Positions 42,850 through 52,100 of a stretch of DNA of 64,000 nucleotides are shown here, piece by piece. Location: the NCBI GenBank assembly GCA_963668365.1, contig OY764266.1:4340001-4404000 (forward strand). The letters are read 5' to 3'. Within the stretch, counting starts at the first letter, position 1. Every line of letters starts with the position of its first letter. The notes under the pieces are model-generated. The model searched no databases, had not been told where the DNA came from, and saw only the letters and a list, made by a program, of their open reading frames with translations. This DNA comes from VXNE01 sp963668365. Its GTDB lineage: Bacteria; Pseudomonadota; Gammaproteobacteria; Pseudomonadales; Azotimanducaceae. Position numbers and translations under genes: made by a program.

Positions 42850-43164
42850 AACGCTAAGGCTCAGAGCGCATTGGCCGGTCCACAATGTTGCAAAATCGAG
42901 GGACGGCTTTGTGCTCATTGTCGTCCCTTTTTCCGGCGTGTACTGGAGCGGACTTTGGGACTGGGTCCTTCAAGGCGTGTCTTCAAAGAGGAGGTTTCTC
43001 GCACGGTGCCCAGTCGTTGGCGGAAGTCGACGCGTGAAACCCCGCGATTCGAAGGCACCTGTGCGGAAAGCCAGTCCGGGATCCATGGTCTGGCGGGACC
43101 CGTTTACCGGATAGACGGGACGGGCTGCGCGGCCTTCAGGCCGGGGATCGCAGTCTACCATTTC
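42850..43164. other. Intergenic region with terminator, no gene
   Basis: Nothing coding was supported apart from the terminator listed separately. The promoter for the toxin-antitoxin pair should lie at its right end, just before the dyad at 43165-43182. Confidence 0.5.
42899..42933 (+). terminator. Rho-independent terminator candidate
   Basis: Stem AGGGACG (42899-42905) pairs with CGTCCCT (42922-42928), followed directly by a T-run. It lies about 50 bases after the coiled-coil gene stop. The 16-base loop is long, which lowers certainty. Confidence 0.55.
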
Positions 43165-43182
43165 GGTAACGCGGCGGTTACC
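43165..43182. promoter_or_regulatory. Operator-like inverted repeat before the toxin gene
   Basis: GGTAAC-GCGGCG-GTTACC is a perfect six-base dyad eight bases upstream of the toxin start. It is the expected place for autoregulatory binding by the antitoxin. Confidence 0.55.
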
Positions 43183-43190
43183 ATATTGCA

Positions 43191-43517
43191 GTGGTCCAAG
43201 TCACGGAGTACGTCGATGCACAGGGGCGCCGTCCATTCGGGCGATGGTTTGATCGCCTGGATGATCAAGCCGCGATCAAGGTCACGGCCGTATTGGACCG
43301 CATGGGGCGGGGCATCTTGTCCAATACGAAAGGCGTCGGGGCGGGGGTTCTGGAGTACCGGATCGACTCTGGTCCAGGATATAGAGTCTACTTCGGGCGG
43401 GACGGCGAGACCTTGATTGTCCTGCTCGGGGGCGGCACGAAGCGACGCCAGCAGGCAGACATTGAAACGGCCAGGCGGCTTTGGCGCGACTACCGACTCA
43501 GGCGGAAGGAGGATTGA
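43191..43517 (+). CDS. HigB-like (RelE superfamily) addiction-module toxin
   Basis: 108 residues from GTG 43191. It belongs to the 'addiction module killer' branch: GRRPFGRWFDRLDDQAAIK, then GVGAGVLEYRIDSGPGYRV and LIVLLGGGTKRRQQADIET. Toxins of this kind are RelE-fold mRNA interferases and, unlike RelBE, precede their antitoxin. The antitoxin gene begins four bases after the stop. Confidence 0.85.
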   Translation: MVQVTEYVDAQGRRPFGRWFDRLDDQAAIKVTAVLDRMGRGILSNTKGVGAGVLEYRIDSGPGYRVYFGRDGETLIVLLGGGTKRRQQADIETARRLWRDYRLRRKED

Positions 43518-43521
43518 GACG

Positions 43522-43839
43522 ATGGCATTGACCCGGGATTTCAAGGTGACAGTGCGGGAACGCCTCCAGCGCGATCCGGGCTTCCGCGAAGCGCTCCTGA
43601 CGGAGGCGGTCGACTGCCTCCTGTCCAGCGACGTGGAGACAGGCAAATCGCTGCTGCGCGACTACGTCAATGCGACAATCGGATTCGGCGAACTCGGAGG
43701 ACTCACGGACAAGTCGCCGAAGAGCCTCATGCGCATGCTCAGTGCGACCGGCAATCCCCACGCGCGTAACCTGTTCGAGATCATCGATTGTCTGCAGCAA
43801 CGGGAAGGCGTTCACCTGAAGGTCCAGGCAATCCGTTGA
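43522..43839 (+). CDS. HigA-like antitoxin of the addiction module
   Basis: 105 residues from ATG 43522 after GGAAGGAGG, an unusually strong ribosome binding site that favours antitoxin over toxin. The segment FGELGGLTDKSPKSLMRML with SATGNPHARNLFEIIDCLQ contains the helix-turn-helix seen in this antidote family. It would bind the toxin and the dyad upstream. Confidence 0.85.
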   Translation: MALTRDFKVTVRERLQRDPGFREALLTEAVDCLLSSDVETGKSLLRDYVNATIGFGELGGLTDKSPKSLMRMLSATGNPHARNLFEIIDCLQQREGVHLKVQAIR

Positions 43840-43894
43840 CTGTGGCGACCTCGGAGTCCCTGCCCTCCGTGGATTGGCACGAGAGAGAACAAGC

Positions 43895-45559
43895 ATGCCC
43901 ACGTTGATCTGGCTGACGCGGGAGGACGACATCCGCGCAACGACCCGGGTGCCGTACCGCCTGCTTGAGGAGGTCGCAGAGCACTCGGGCGGCGACAGGG
44001 ACACGGGGAACATGCTCATCCAGGGCGACAATCTGGACGCCCTGAAAGCACTGCTGCCGTTCTACGCTGGACGGGTCAAGTGCATCTACATTGACCCTCC
44101 CTACAACACCCGGTCGGCGTTCGAGCAGTACGACGACAATCTCGAACACGCGCGTTGGCTGGCCATGATGTGGCCAAGACTGGAGCTCCTGCGGGAACTG
44201 CTGAGCGAGGATGGCTCGATCTGGGTGTCCATCGACGACAACGAGGCACACTACCTGAAGATCATCTTGGATGAGGTATTCGGACGTTCTCGGTTCGTCG
44301 CCTCAAACGTGTGGCAGAAGCGCTACTCGCGGGAGAACCGCGGGGCGATCGGTGACGCCCACGAATACGTTTTCGTTTACGCCAAGTCGCCAGAACGTTT
44401 CAAGAAGTCACGTAACCGCGTGCCCCTAAACGAGACCCAGGCAAGGATTTATCGCAACCCGGACAACCGGAAGGAGTTGGATCCAGCGAAGCGTTGGCGC
44501 GGCCTACCGATGACGGCCCAAGGCTATCGCCCCAACCAGATGTACGAAATCGTATCGCCCTCCGGGCACGTCCACCGCCCCCCGGAAGGCAGATGCTGGT
44601 CGATGATCGAATCAGAGTTCAGGCGATTGCTTGATGCCGATCGCATCTATTGGGGCAAAAACGGGGACTCGCAGCCGAGCGTGATTCGCTATCTCTCCGA
44701 AGTCGAGGGGCTCGTTCCATGGACCTGGTGGCCGCATTCAGACGTAGGGCACACTGATGAGTCGAAGAAGGAGGCGAACGCCCTCTTCGGCTCTGACGTC
44801 AGCTTCGGAACCGCCAAACCTGAGCGGTTGATTCAGCATGTGCTGCACATCGCAACGAGCCCCGGAGACCTTGTCCTCGACTCGTTCTTGGGGTCGGGCA
44901 CTACAGCTGCTGTAGCACACAAGATGGGACGGCGTTGGATCGGCGTGGAGATGGGAGAGCATGCCGTCACGCATTGCGCTCCTCGTCTGCAAAAGGTGGT
45001 CGAAGGTGACCAAGGCGGCATTTCCGAAGGCGTTGGCTGGAAGGGCGGGGGCGGATTCCGGTTCTACCGGCTCGGGCCGCCTGCGTTCGATGGGAACGGG
45101 CGCATCCGTCCCGACATCGGATTCTCTACACTCGCTGCCCATGTGTGGTTCTCGGAGACGGGGACGCCCTGGGATGGTGGGGCTGCCTCCCCGCTGCTCG
45201 GGATCCACGATGGCCGGGCATGGGCGCTGCTCTACAACGGCATACTCGGAGACAAGCGACCGAACAGCGGGAACGTGCTGACGCGAGGAACGCTCGCCAT
45301 GATCCGCGACAAGGCCGCCGAAACCGACCAAGGATTCGGCGGGCCGCTGACCGTGTACGGTGAGCAGTCGCGCCTTGCGGCGGAGACCTTAAGAGCGCGA
45401 AGGCATCGCCTTCAAGCAGACGCCCTACGACATCGGGTCACGGGCCTGAGCGGCGGGGCGTGGACCTCAAGCAGTATCAGGCCGGAACCCTCGACGTTCT
45501 TCGCCGCTTTTTCGAAGAGGCTCGGATCGGCGGTGCGAAGAACGCCTATGAGGCTGTGA
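43895..45559 (+). CDS. Type III DNA methyltransferase (Mod), C-terminal frameshift
   Basis: From ATG 43895. Motif IV is DPPYN (67-71) and the SAM-binding motif I is DSFLGSGTTAAVA, in the beta-class order of type III Mod subunits, which give N6-methyladenine and specify the site. Near 45390 the frame shifts: the displaced frame reads EREGIAFKQTPYDIGSRA and stops at TGA 45447-45449, ten bases before the res start, as expected for an intact operon. In the actual frame about 55 unrelated residues follow, to 45559, overlapping res. A single extra base in TTAAGAG would explain it. The core domains are intact; activity may persist. Confidence 0.82.
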   Translation: MPTLIWLTREDDIRATTRVPYRLLEEVAEHSGGDRDTGNMLIQGDNLDALKALLPFYAGRVKCIYIDPPYNTRSAFEQYDDNLEHARWLAMMWPRLELLRELLSEDGSIWVSIDDNEAHYLKIILDEVFGRSRFVASNVWQKRYSRENRGAIGDAHEYVFVYAKSPERFKKSRNRVPLNETQARIYRNPDNRKELDPAKRWRGLPMTAQGYRPNQMYEIVSPSGHVHRPPEGRCWSMIESEFRRLLDADRIYWGKNGDSQPSVIRYLSEVEGLVPWTWWPHSDVGHTDESKKEANALFGSDVSFGTAKPERLIQHVLHIATSPGDLVLDSFLGSGTTAAVAHKMGRRWIGVEMGEHAVTHCAPRLQKVVEGDQGGISEGVGWKGGGGFRFYRLGPPAFDGNGRIRPDIGFSTLAAHVWFSETGTPWDGGAASPLLGIHDGRAWALLYNGILGDKRPNSGNVLTRGTLAMIRDKAAETDQGFGGPLTVYGEQSRLAAETLRARRHRLQADALRHRVTGLSGGAWTSSSIRPEPSTFFAAFSKRLGSAVRRTPMRL

Positions 45560-48099
45560 CGCGAGTGCCAGAGCAGTCCGGCCGCCTCGGCAACTATGGT
45601 GGCAGCTACCAGCCGCTGTCGGGCTTGCCAGCGGTTCCGTACGTCTGTCTGCGCCTGCCGACGGGTGGCGGGAAGACGATCCTCGCTGCTTATGCCGTCG
45701 CCCTGGCCCGTGACGCGTGGATTGAGAAAGACTGGCCGATGGCCCTATGGCTGGTTCCAACGAAAACGATCCGGCAGCAGACAGCCGAGGCGCTGAAGAA
45801 CCCGCGCCACCCGTATCGGCAGGCGCTGGATGAAGCGTTCGATGGACGCGTGCGCGTGTTCGACATCGCGGACTTCGCCACGATCCGCCCGCACGACATT
45901 CGCGGTCAATGCTGCATCGTCGTCGGAACGATCCAGACTCTGCGCGTCAAGAGTACCGAAGGTCGCAGGGTCTACGCGCACAACGAGGACATGGAACCGC
46001 ACTTCACGCAGTTGGCCACGACCGTGTCAGGGCTAGAGCTGCTGGAGGGCGGCGGCCCGAAATTCTCTTTCGCGAACCTGATGCACCTTCATCGGCCCTT
46101 GATGATTGTCGACGAAGCCCACAACGCCGTGACCGGGCTGACGCGAGAGATGCAGGCGCGGGTGAACCCCTGCGCCGTCGTGGAATTCAGCGCGACACCT
46201 CGCCTCAACTCGAACATCCTCCACAGCGTGTCGGCGACCGAGTTGAAGGCCGAGGAGATGGTCAAGCTGCCGGTGATGCTTTCCGAACACGACACATGGC
46301 AGGAAGCAGTGAACGGGGCAGTCGCCGCGCGAAAGGCGTTGGCGGAGGCCGCGGCGGAAGATTCCGACGGGGTCCGCCCGATCGTTCTGTTCCAGGCGCA
46401 GAAGAGGAACGAGGAGGTAACGGTTGCCGCGTTGAAGCGGCATCTGAACGAGGTCGAGCAGATACCGGACGAACGCATCGCCGTCGCCACCGGCGACCAG
46501 CGCGAACTCGATGGGATCGACCTGTTCGACCCGGGGTGTCCGATCGAGCATGTCATTACTGTCGAAGCGCTGAAGGAGGGCTGGGATTGTTCCTTCGCCT
46601 ACGTCTTCTGTTCCGTGTCGCGGATCCGGAGCGCGGTGGATGTCGAGCAGTTGCTTGGGCGAGTGTTGCGGATGCCCTATGCGAAGCGTCGCGAGGCGGA
46701 CGAACTGAACCGCGCCTACGCCTATCTCTCGGAGCCCTCCTTCGGGGACGCGGCGCGAGCGCTCGTCGACAAGCTCGTCCAGATGGGCTTTGACGAGGAG
46801 GAAGCCCGCGACAGCATCGAGCAAGCGCAAGGGGAGCTGGGCACTGACGGCGATCTGTTGGCTCACCAGTACGTATCGCAGCCTACATTCAGATACACGA
46901 TCCCTGCTGATCCTGCGGTGCTGTCAGACCTGGAGATGCGTGAGGCCATCGCGGTCTACGAGAGCTCCGGCAACAGAGTTGAAATCGTCGTTTCAGGTCA
47001 CGTCGATGCCGAACTCGAAACGAGGATCGTCGCATCGCTACCTGAAGGCGAACGCACCGAGTTTGCCAGGGCCGTCGCGGGATATCGCGCGCAGACGCAA
47101 AACTCGCTCTCGCCCGCAGAATTGGGCGAGAACATCCTCGTTCCTCGTCTGATGTCGGAGGTTCAGGACACGTTGAGGTTCGCCGACACCGACTTGTTCA
47201 TGGAGTATCACGACTGGTCGCTTCTCGATCATCCGTGGAGACTGGGGAAAGGCGAGTTCGAGGTCCGCACCACGGCGCGCAGCTTTGAGATTGATCTGGA
47301 CGGCAACCGCATCTCCTACCAATTCGCGACCGAGGCGGAGCAGCTGCCGTTGGACGTGCAGGTGGAGGGCTGGACGCAGCAAGCCTTGGTGCTGTGGCTC
47401 GACCGCCAGTTGCGGCAGCCGGACATCGCGCAGGGCGAGATGCTGGGTTGGCTCAGTCGCCTTGTGAGTCACCTGGTCGAGGCGCGCGGAATGCACATCG
47501 CCGCATTGATGCGCTGCAAGTTCATCCTCGCGCGGAAGGTGCGGGAGAAGATCGCTGCGGCCCGTCGCCGAGAACGGGCCGGGGTGTATCAGCAGCATCT
47601 GCTTGCACCGGATGCCAAGACCGAGGTTTCGTTCGACCACACCTTCGTGTTCGCGGACGGCATGTATCGGGACCAGCGCCGCTATCGCGGAAGCTGGAAG
47701 CCGACGCGGCACTTCCTCGGCCCCGACCGCGTACCGGCCTTCGACGGTGCCGAGGACGGCGAGGAATTCCGTTGTGCGCAGGCGATCGACAGCGTGCCCG
47801 GCGTAAAGTTCTGGCTCAGGAACGTGGCCAAGCACCCCGCGTCGTTCTGGCTGCCGACCGCGAGGGGCAAGTTCTACCCCGACTTCGTGGCGCTGCTGGA
47901 AGACGGTCGCTTAATGGTAGTGGAGTACAAGGGTTCGCACATCGCGGAGGGTCCGGACACCGCGGAGAAGCGCACCGTTGGCGAACTGTGGGAACGAAAG
48001 AGCGACGGAACGTGCCTGTTCCTGATTGCGGAGAAGCTAGTCGACGGCGCCAACACGCGGGCGCAGATTCTCGCGAAGGTTGGGCTGGCAACGGTCTGA
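45460..48099 (+). CDS. Type III restriction endonuclease subunit (Res)
   Basis: 879 residues from GTG 45460. A superfamily-2 helicase: Walker A LPTGGGKT (66-73), DEAH box VDEAHNAV near 217, and motif VI-like VEQLLGRVLRMPYAKRREA. A C-terminal nuclease follows: PDFVALLEDGRLMVVEYKG near 806-825, the PD-(D/E)XK form. With Mod, it would translocate on DNA and cut unmethylated targets. Active Res beside a damaged Mod would threaten the host unless Mod still methylates. Confidence 0.9.
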   Translation: MDLKQYQAGTLDVLRRFFEEARIGGAKNAYEAVTRVPEQSGRLGNYGGSYQPLSGLPAVPYVCLRLPTGGGKTILAAYAVALARDAWIEKDWPMALWLVPTKTIRQQTAEALKNPRHPYRQALDEAFDGRVRVFDIADFATIRPHDIRGQCCIVVGTIQTLRVKSTEGRRVYAHNEDMEPHFTQLATTVSGLELLEGGGPKFSFANLMHLHRPLMIVDEAHNAVTGLTREMQARVNPCAVVEFSATPRLNSNILHSVSATELKAEEMVKLPVMLSEHDTWQEAVNGAVAARKALAEAAAEDSDGVRPIVLFQAQKRNEEVTVAALKRHLNEVEQIPDERIAVATGDQRELDGIDLFDPGCPIEHVITVEALKEGWDCSFAYVFCSVSRIRSAVDVEQLLGRVLRMPYAKRREADELNRAYAYLSEPSFGDAARALVDKLVQMGFDEEEARDSIEQAQGELGTDGDLLAHQYVSQPTFRYTIPADPAVLSDLEMREAIAVYESSGNRVEIVVSGHVDAELETRIVASLPEGERTEFARAVAGYRAQTQNSLSPAELGENILVPRLMSEVQDTLRFADTDLFMEYHDWSLLDHPWRLGKGEFEVRTTARSFEIDLDGNRISYQFATEAEQLPLDVQVEGWTQQALVLWLDRQLRQPDIAQGEMLGWLSRLVSHLVEARGMHIAALMRCKFILARKVREKIAAARRRERAGVYQQHLLAPDAKTEVSFDHTFVFADGMYRDQRRYRGSWKPTRHFLGPDRVPAFDGAEDGEEFRCAQAIDSVPGVKFWLRNVAKHPASFWLPTARGKFYPDFVALLEDGRLMVVEYKGSHIAEGPDTAEKRTVGELWERKSDGTCLFLIAEKLVDGANTRAQILAKVGLATV

Positions 48100-48242
48100 A
48101 ATGCGCTGGCAAACGCGGAACGACGCGACACGATTTGATGAGCCGCTTGCGTAGGAAACTCCCATGACTCCCCGGACGTCTTCGATGCCTGCTGCCCCGG
48201 CAGCGAGGAAGCGCGAAGACTGATTGGCTGAGACAAGGAGAC

Positions 48243-49097
48243 ATGAGCACACCCAAGAGGCACCACCAGATCGCGGAGATGCTCAGCGGGAACTTCGCGG
48301 ACAAAAACGGACTGCTCCACTGCTACCGAAAGTACGGGGATAGGGCGTTCGAGGCGACCCCTCGAAACGTGTTCGCGCAACGATATTTCTATTCGAAGGC
48401 CGGTGACGACGGCGCGCCGGGAGACGCATCAAAGGAACAGGAGCTTGCGGTCCGGATCGAGGGCCCGGCAAAGCCGGTCATCGACAAGATCGTCACGCGT
48501 GCCCGTGCTTGGCAATTGCCCGAGTTGAGCGCCGAAGAGAAGTATGTGTGGGACTTGTTCTTCTGTGTGCAATGCAGGCGTACCGCGACGTCGCGTCGCG
48601 AGTTGGAGGAAAGCGACCTGTTGCGGTGGGCGATAGGCGAAACAGAGAGGATCGGGGGGCCATTGTCCAGAGAGGAGCGAGATCAAGTCGATGGCACGCC
48701 CGATAGGCGACGGGCTGCGGTCCGCGAGGCTTGGATTGATACGCTGACGTCGCCATTGGGGGACCTGTTCGAGGCATTGCGCGGCAAGGGCTTGCACGTC
48801 CTAATGCTTGAAGATTGCACGGAGGGCTTCATCATCGGCGACGAGCCGATAGTCCCGATGATTCCCGAGGGGAAGACGCTGAACGATGCAGATGCGGCGA
48901 ATCTCTTTCCCATTGCGTGGGATGTCGCGGTCGCATGCTCGGGTGGCTCGCTTGACGAAGAGCTGGCCCTGCTTCCGAAAGGCGGTGATGGAGCGCGACT
49001 GCTCAGAGACATCAATCTGGCGATTCTTGAGCAGAGTTCGACGGTCGCAGCTCGGTCGGAGAGACTGATCCAATCCCTAACGCGGGAGCGACGGTGA
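48243..49097 (+). CDS. DUF4238 family protein
   Basis: 284 residues from ATG 48243 after AAGGAG. The start HHQIAEMLSGNFADKNGLL then CYRKYGDRAFEATPRNVFA with QRYFYS is the DUF4238 signature, and GFIIGDEPIVPMIP in the C-terminal part fits too. The family is frequent in defence islands, but its biochemical role is not established. It lies downstream of res and upstream of the sacsin-like gene on the same strand. Confidence 0.78.
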   Translation: MSTPKRHHQIAEMLSGNFADKNGLLHCYRKYGDRAFEATPRNVFAQRYFYSKAGDDGAPGDASKEQELAVRIEGPAKPVIDKIVTRARAWQLPELSAEEKYVWDLFFCVQCRRTATSRRELEESDLLRWAIGETERIGGPLSREERDQVDGTPDRRRAAVREAWIDTLTSPLGDLFEALRGKGLHVLMLEDCTEGFIIGDEPIVPMIPEGKTLNDADAANLFPIAWDVAVACSGGSLDEELALLPKGGDGARLLRDINLAILEQSSTVAARSERLIQSLTRERR

Positions 49098-49191
49098 GTA
49101 ACCGGGCACGGGCAAGACAGAGCCGTCGCAAGGGAGCGGGACGACCACGGGGGCTCGCGGCGACTGCGCGCTGGTTTCCGGCACGCGATCG

Positions 49192-52100
49192 ATGGCCGAC
49201 CTGGAGCCACCGGAGGATCGTGCCATCAGTGTTCAGATGGAATGTGGCTCTTATCGGCGAGGATGGGCCGTGACGCATAACGACCGGAGCGAAATGGCGT
49301 CGTTGGCGCTAGCCGTGGAGGCAGTGGACTGGCTATGTGATAACGAGTTGTCTGATGCCGTGGAGGTCTACGAACCCGAGGACCTGAGGACGGCACACGC
49401 TGCCGTGCTGCGACTGCAGGAACGTTTCCGCGAGGTTCCGAAATTCATCGCTGACGCCCTGGATGGTGCTCGAAGCAGTGGCGAGCTTCTGTCCGATGAC
49501 CGGTTGCAGGGACTTGCGGAGATCCTGCAAAACGCCGATGACGCGAATGCTACGGAAGTTCGCATGCTGCTTCGGGAAACCGACCTACTAGTCGGCCATG
49601 ACGGCGATCCCGTGCGGCTGCGGCATGTTTTGGGACTGGCGACACCATGGCTTAGCACGAAGGGCGGCGAAGCGGCGTCGTTCGGGCGCCACGGCATAGG
49701 TCTGTCGGCCTTGCGCTCGCTCTCACGGACGATTGAGGTGCATTGCAGGCCCTACCACGTGGAGTTTGGCGATTCAACGTTGTCGCCTATCGGACCGATG
49801 GAGCTGCCAGCGGCATTCGGCCGGGGCAACTGGACCATGTTCCGGGTTCCGATCGGCGATGGCAGCCTCGAAATAGGAATGTTGGCTGATTGGCTCGATC
49901 GGTGGGGGGATGCGGGGCTGCTGTTTCTGCGAAGCGTTGGCGCAGTTGGATTGTCTGCACCGAGCGGCGAGACAGTTCGACGGCTTTCGGTTCGTCGCAC
50001 GGAAGCTGGTTCCGAGCAGCTGTCCGTCGCGCCTCCGGGTGCGTTGGTTCACCGACAGCTCGTCGAGGCCCCAGACGATCTTTCCTGGGTGGTTTACACG
50101 GCGGAGGTCGACTCACCGAAAGGGGTGTCCCGGGTCCGAAAGGCGAAAGAGGCGACCACTCCAATCGGCGTTGCGTTGCCCTTGCACGAGGCAACCGTGG
50201 GCGAAGTGTACGCCGGGCTTCCGGTTGTCGAGACCCCATTGCCGGTGTTCGTGAACGCGCAGTTCGATCCGCTGACGAGCCGGCGCGACGTGGCCGGTAC
50301 GAAATGGAATCAAGCGCTCGTGCCGCTGGTGGCCGACATTTGGGGGCACGCAGCCATCGATCTCTTGCGCCGAAATCCCCAGGCTGCATGGCGGGCGATG
50401 CCGGTCGGTTCGTCGTGGGACCAAGAGACCGTGTCGCTGGTTGGTAGGTTGAACTATGCGATTTTGGACAAGGCGCGGACGACAGTGGCCAATGGAGGCG
50501 ACCTTGAAGTACCTGGAAAAGGGTGGTTGAAGCTAGCGGAGTTGGCGGTTGAGAGCGAACCGCTTGAGGGGGTCGTGACAGAGGAGGAAACGGCCACGCT
50601 CCTTGGCATGCAGGCGGCGCTTCCCACGGACGCTCGGGATGAGGCCGGGAGATGGCGCTTGGTGTGGGACGACTGGCGCGCCGCCGGCGCAGATATCGCG
50701 GAGCCGTTGAGCGTAGAGCGGGCTCTGGAGCTACTCCGGGACGAGAGGCGATCCGTGCGATCGACCATCAGCCTGGCGGCCGCGGGACTAAGGGGCGGAT
50801 TGGGCGAGTTGTTGGGCACGTTGCCCTGCACCGTTGCGGCCGATGGTCGACGTTTGGTACCGCCTTCGGCAGGTGCCGCCGAGGCGCTCGCGGAGAACTT
50901 GTCGCCGCTTGCCGAGGAACTCGGGATCGTGACGGCGCTGCACCCGGGGCATCTCGACGACTCCGAAGACGCGGGCCTAATGATCGATTGGCTTAGGGAC
51001 CGAGGGGCACTGTTGGATGGGACCGACGACACAGTTGTCGTCCGTCGCCTCGCGGAGGCCGGGCGGTCGGGGCGCGAACTTGCGCAGCCGCTTACGGACG
51101 GACAGGCGGATGCGCTCCGGCGAGCGTTCGAACTGATCGATGTCGTCGAACGGCCTGAATTGGGGCGCGCCGTGGGACGCGCTATCGCGCTCAGGGCGTA
51201 CGAGTATAAAGCCGGAGGGAAGGGAAGACGGCGGAGGATGGTGGCATCGCCTGCGACCGCTTACCAGCCAGGCTCGGTCAATAGGGGCAAGGATAGCTTC
51301 GCTGTGGCCGCGGGAAAGACGAGGGGGATCGTGTGGCTGGAAGGTCGTTACGGGAAGGCACTCAGGTCTCCCGAAGGACGCGCCGGGATTGGGGCGCAAA
51401 GGTTCCTGACGCTGCTCGGCGCGGAAACGGCGCCCCGGCCAGAGCCGCACCCAGACTTGAAGCAGCGGTTTTCCGGGCTGCAAGCTGGACTACGCCGCCT
51501 GGTTGACGGCAGCCCTAGTGGTCGCTCGAAGGCCCTGGCGGATCAGGGGGCCACGTACACATTGGCGGACTCGGCCTGTCCGACGATGCTTGAGGTGATC
51601 GAGGATATCGCGAGCGTTCCCCAGAGTGGGAAGCGGCGACGAAGGGCCCGGGCGTTGTTGGCGACGTTGGTGCGGGGATGGGGTCGCCTAAGTGATTTCG
51701 CCGAAGTGGCGACGGCGGATGATTACTACACGTGGAGAGAGACGGGGCGAACGGTCGCGTTCTGGTTGTGGCAGGCCCGTGATGTTCCATGGCTGGACGA
51801 CGAGAGTGGAACGCCAAGGCGACCATCGGAACTGCGGATCCGCACGCGCGGAACTGAAGCGATATTCGGCTCGGACTCGCCGGATTTCCTTCATCCAGAT
51901 CTGGTAGGCGCTCATCCAGACCGGCGCAACTGGCCGGCGGTATTGAGCGCACTTGGGATGTCGGGAGATCCGACGCGGCGTGAATTGGTCGCGAGGCTAC
52001 GCGAACTCAGAGACGACGATGGGTCAGACGGGCGCGCCGCTCGGAGTGATGCGGTCGTCTACAAGGCATTGGCCGAGTCGCTCGAAAGATCGGTGTCGCG

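Noticed and set aside
42850..43164. A tRNA-like stretch before the addiction module
   Set aside because: A GATTCGAAGGC string resembles a T-arm, but no acceptor stem or anticodon arm could be built around it.
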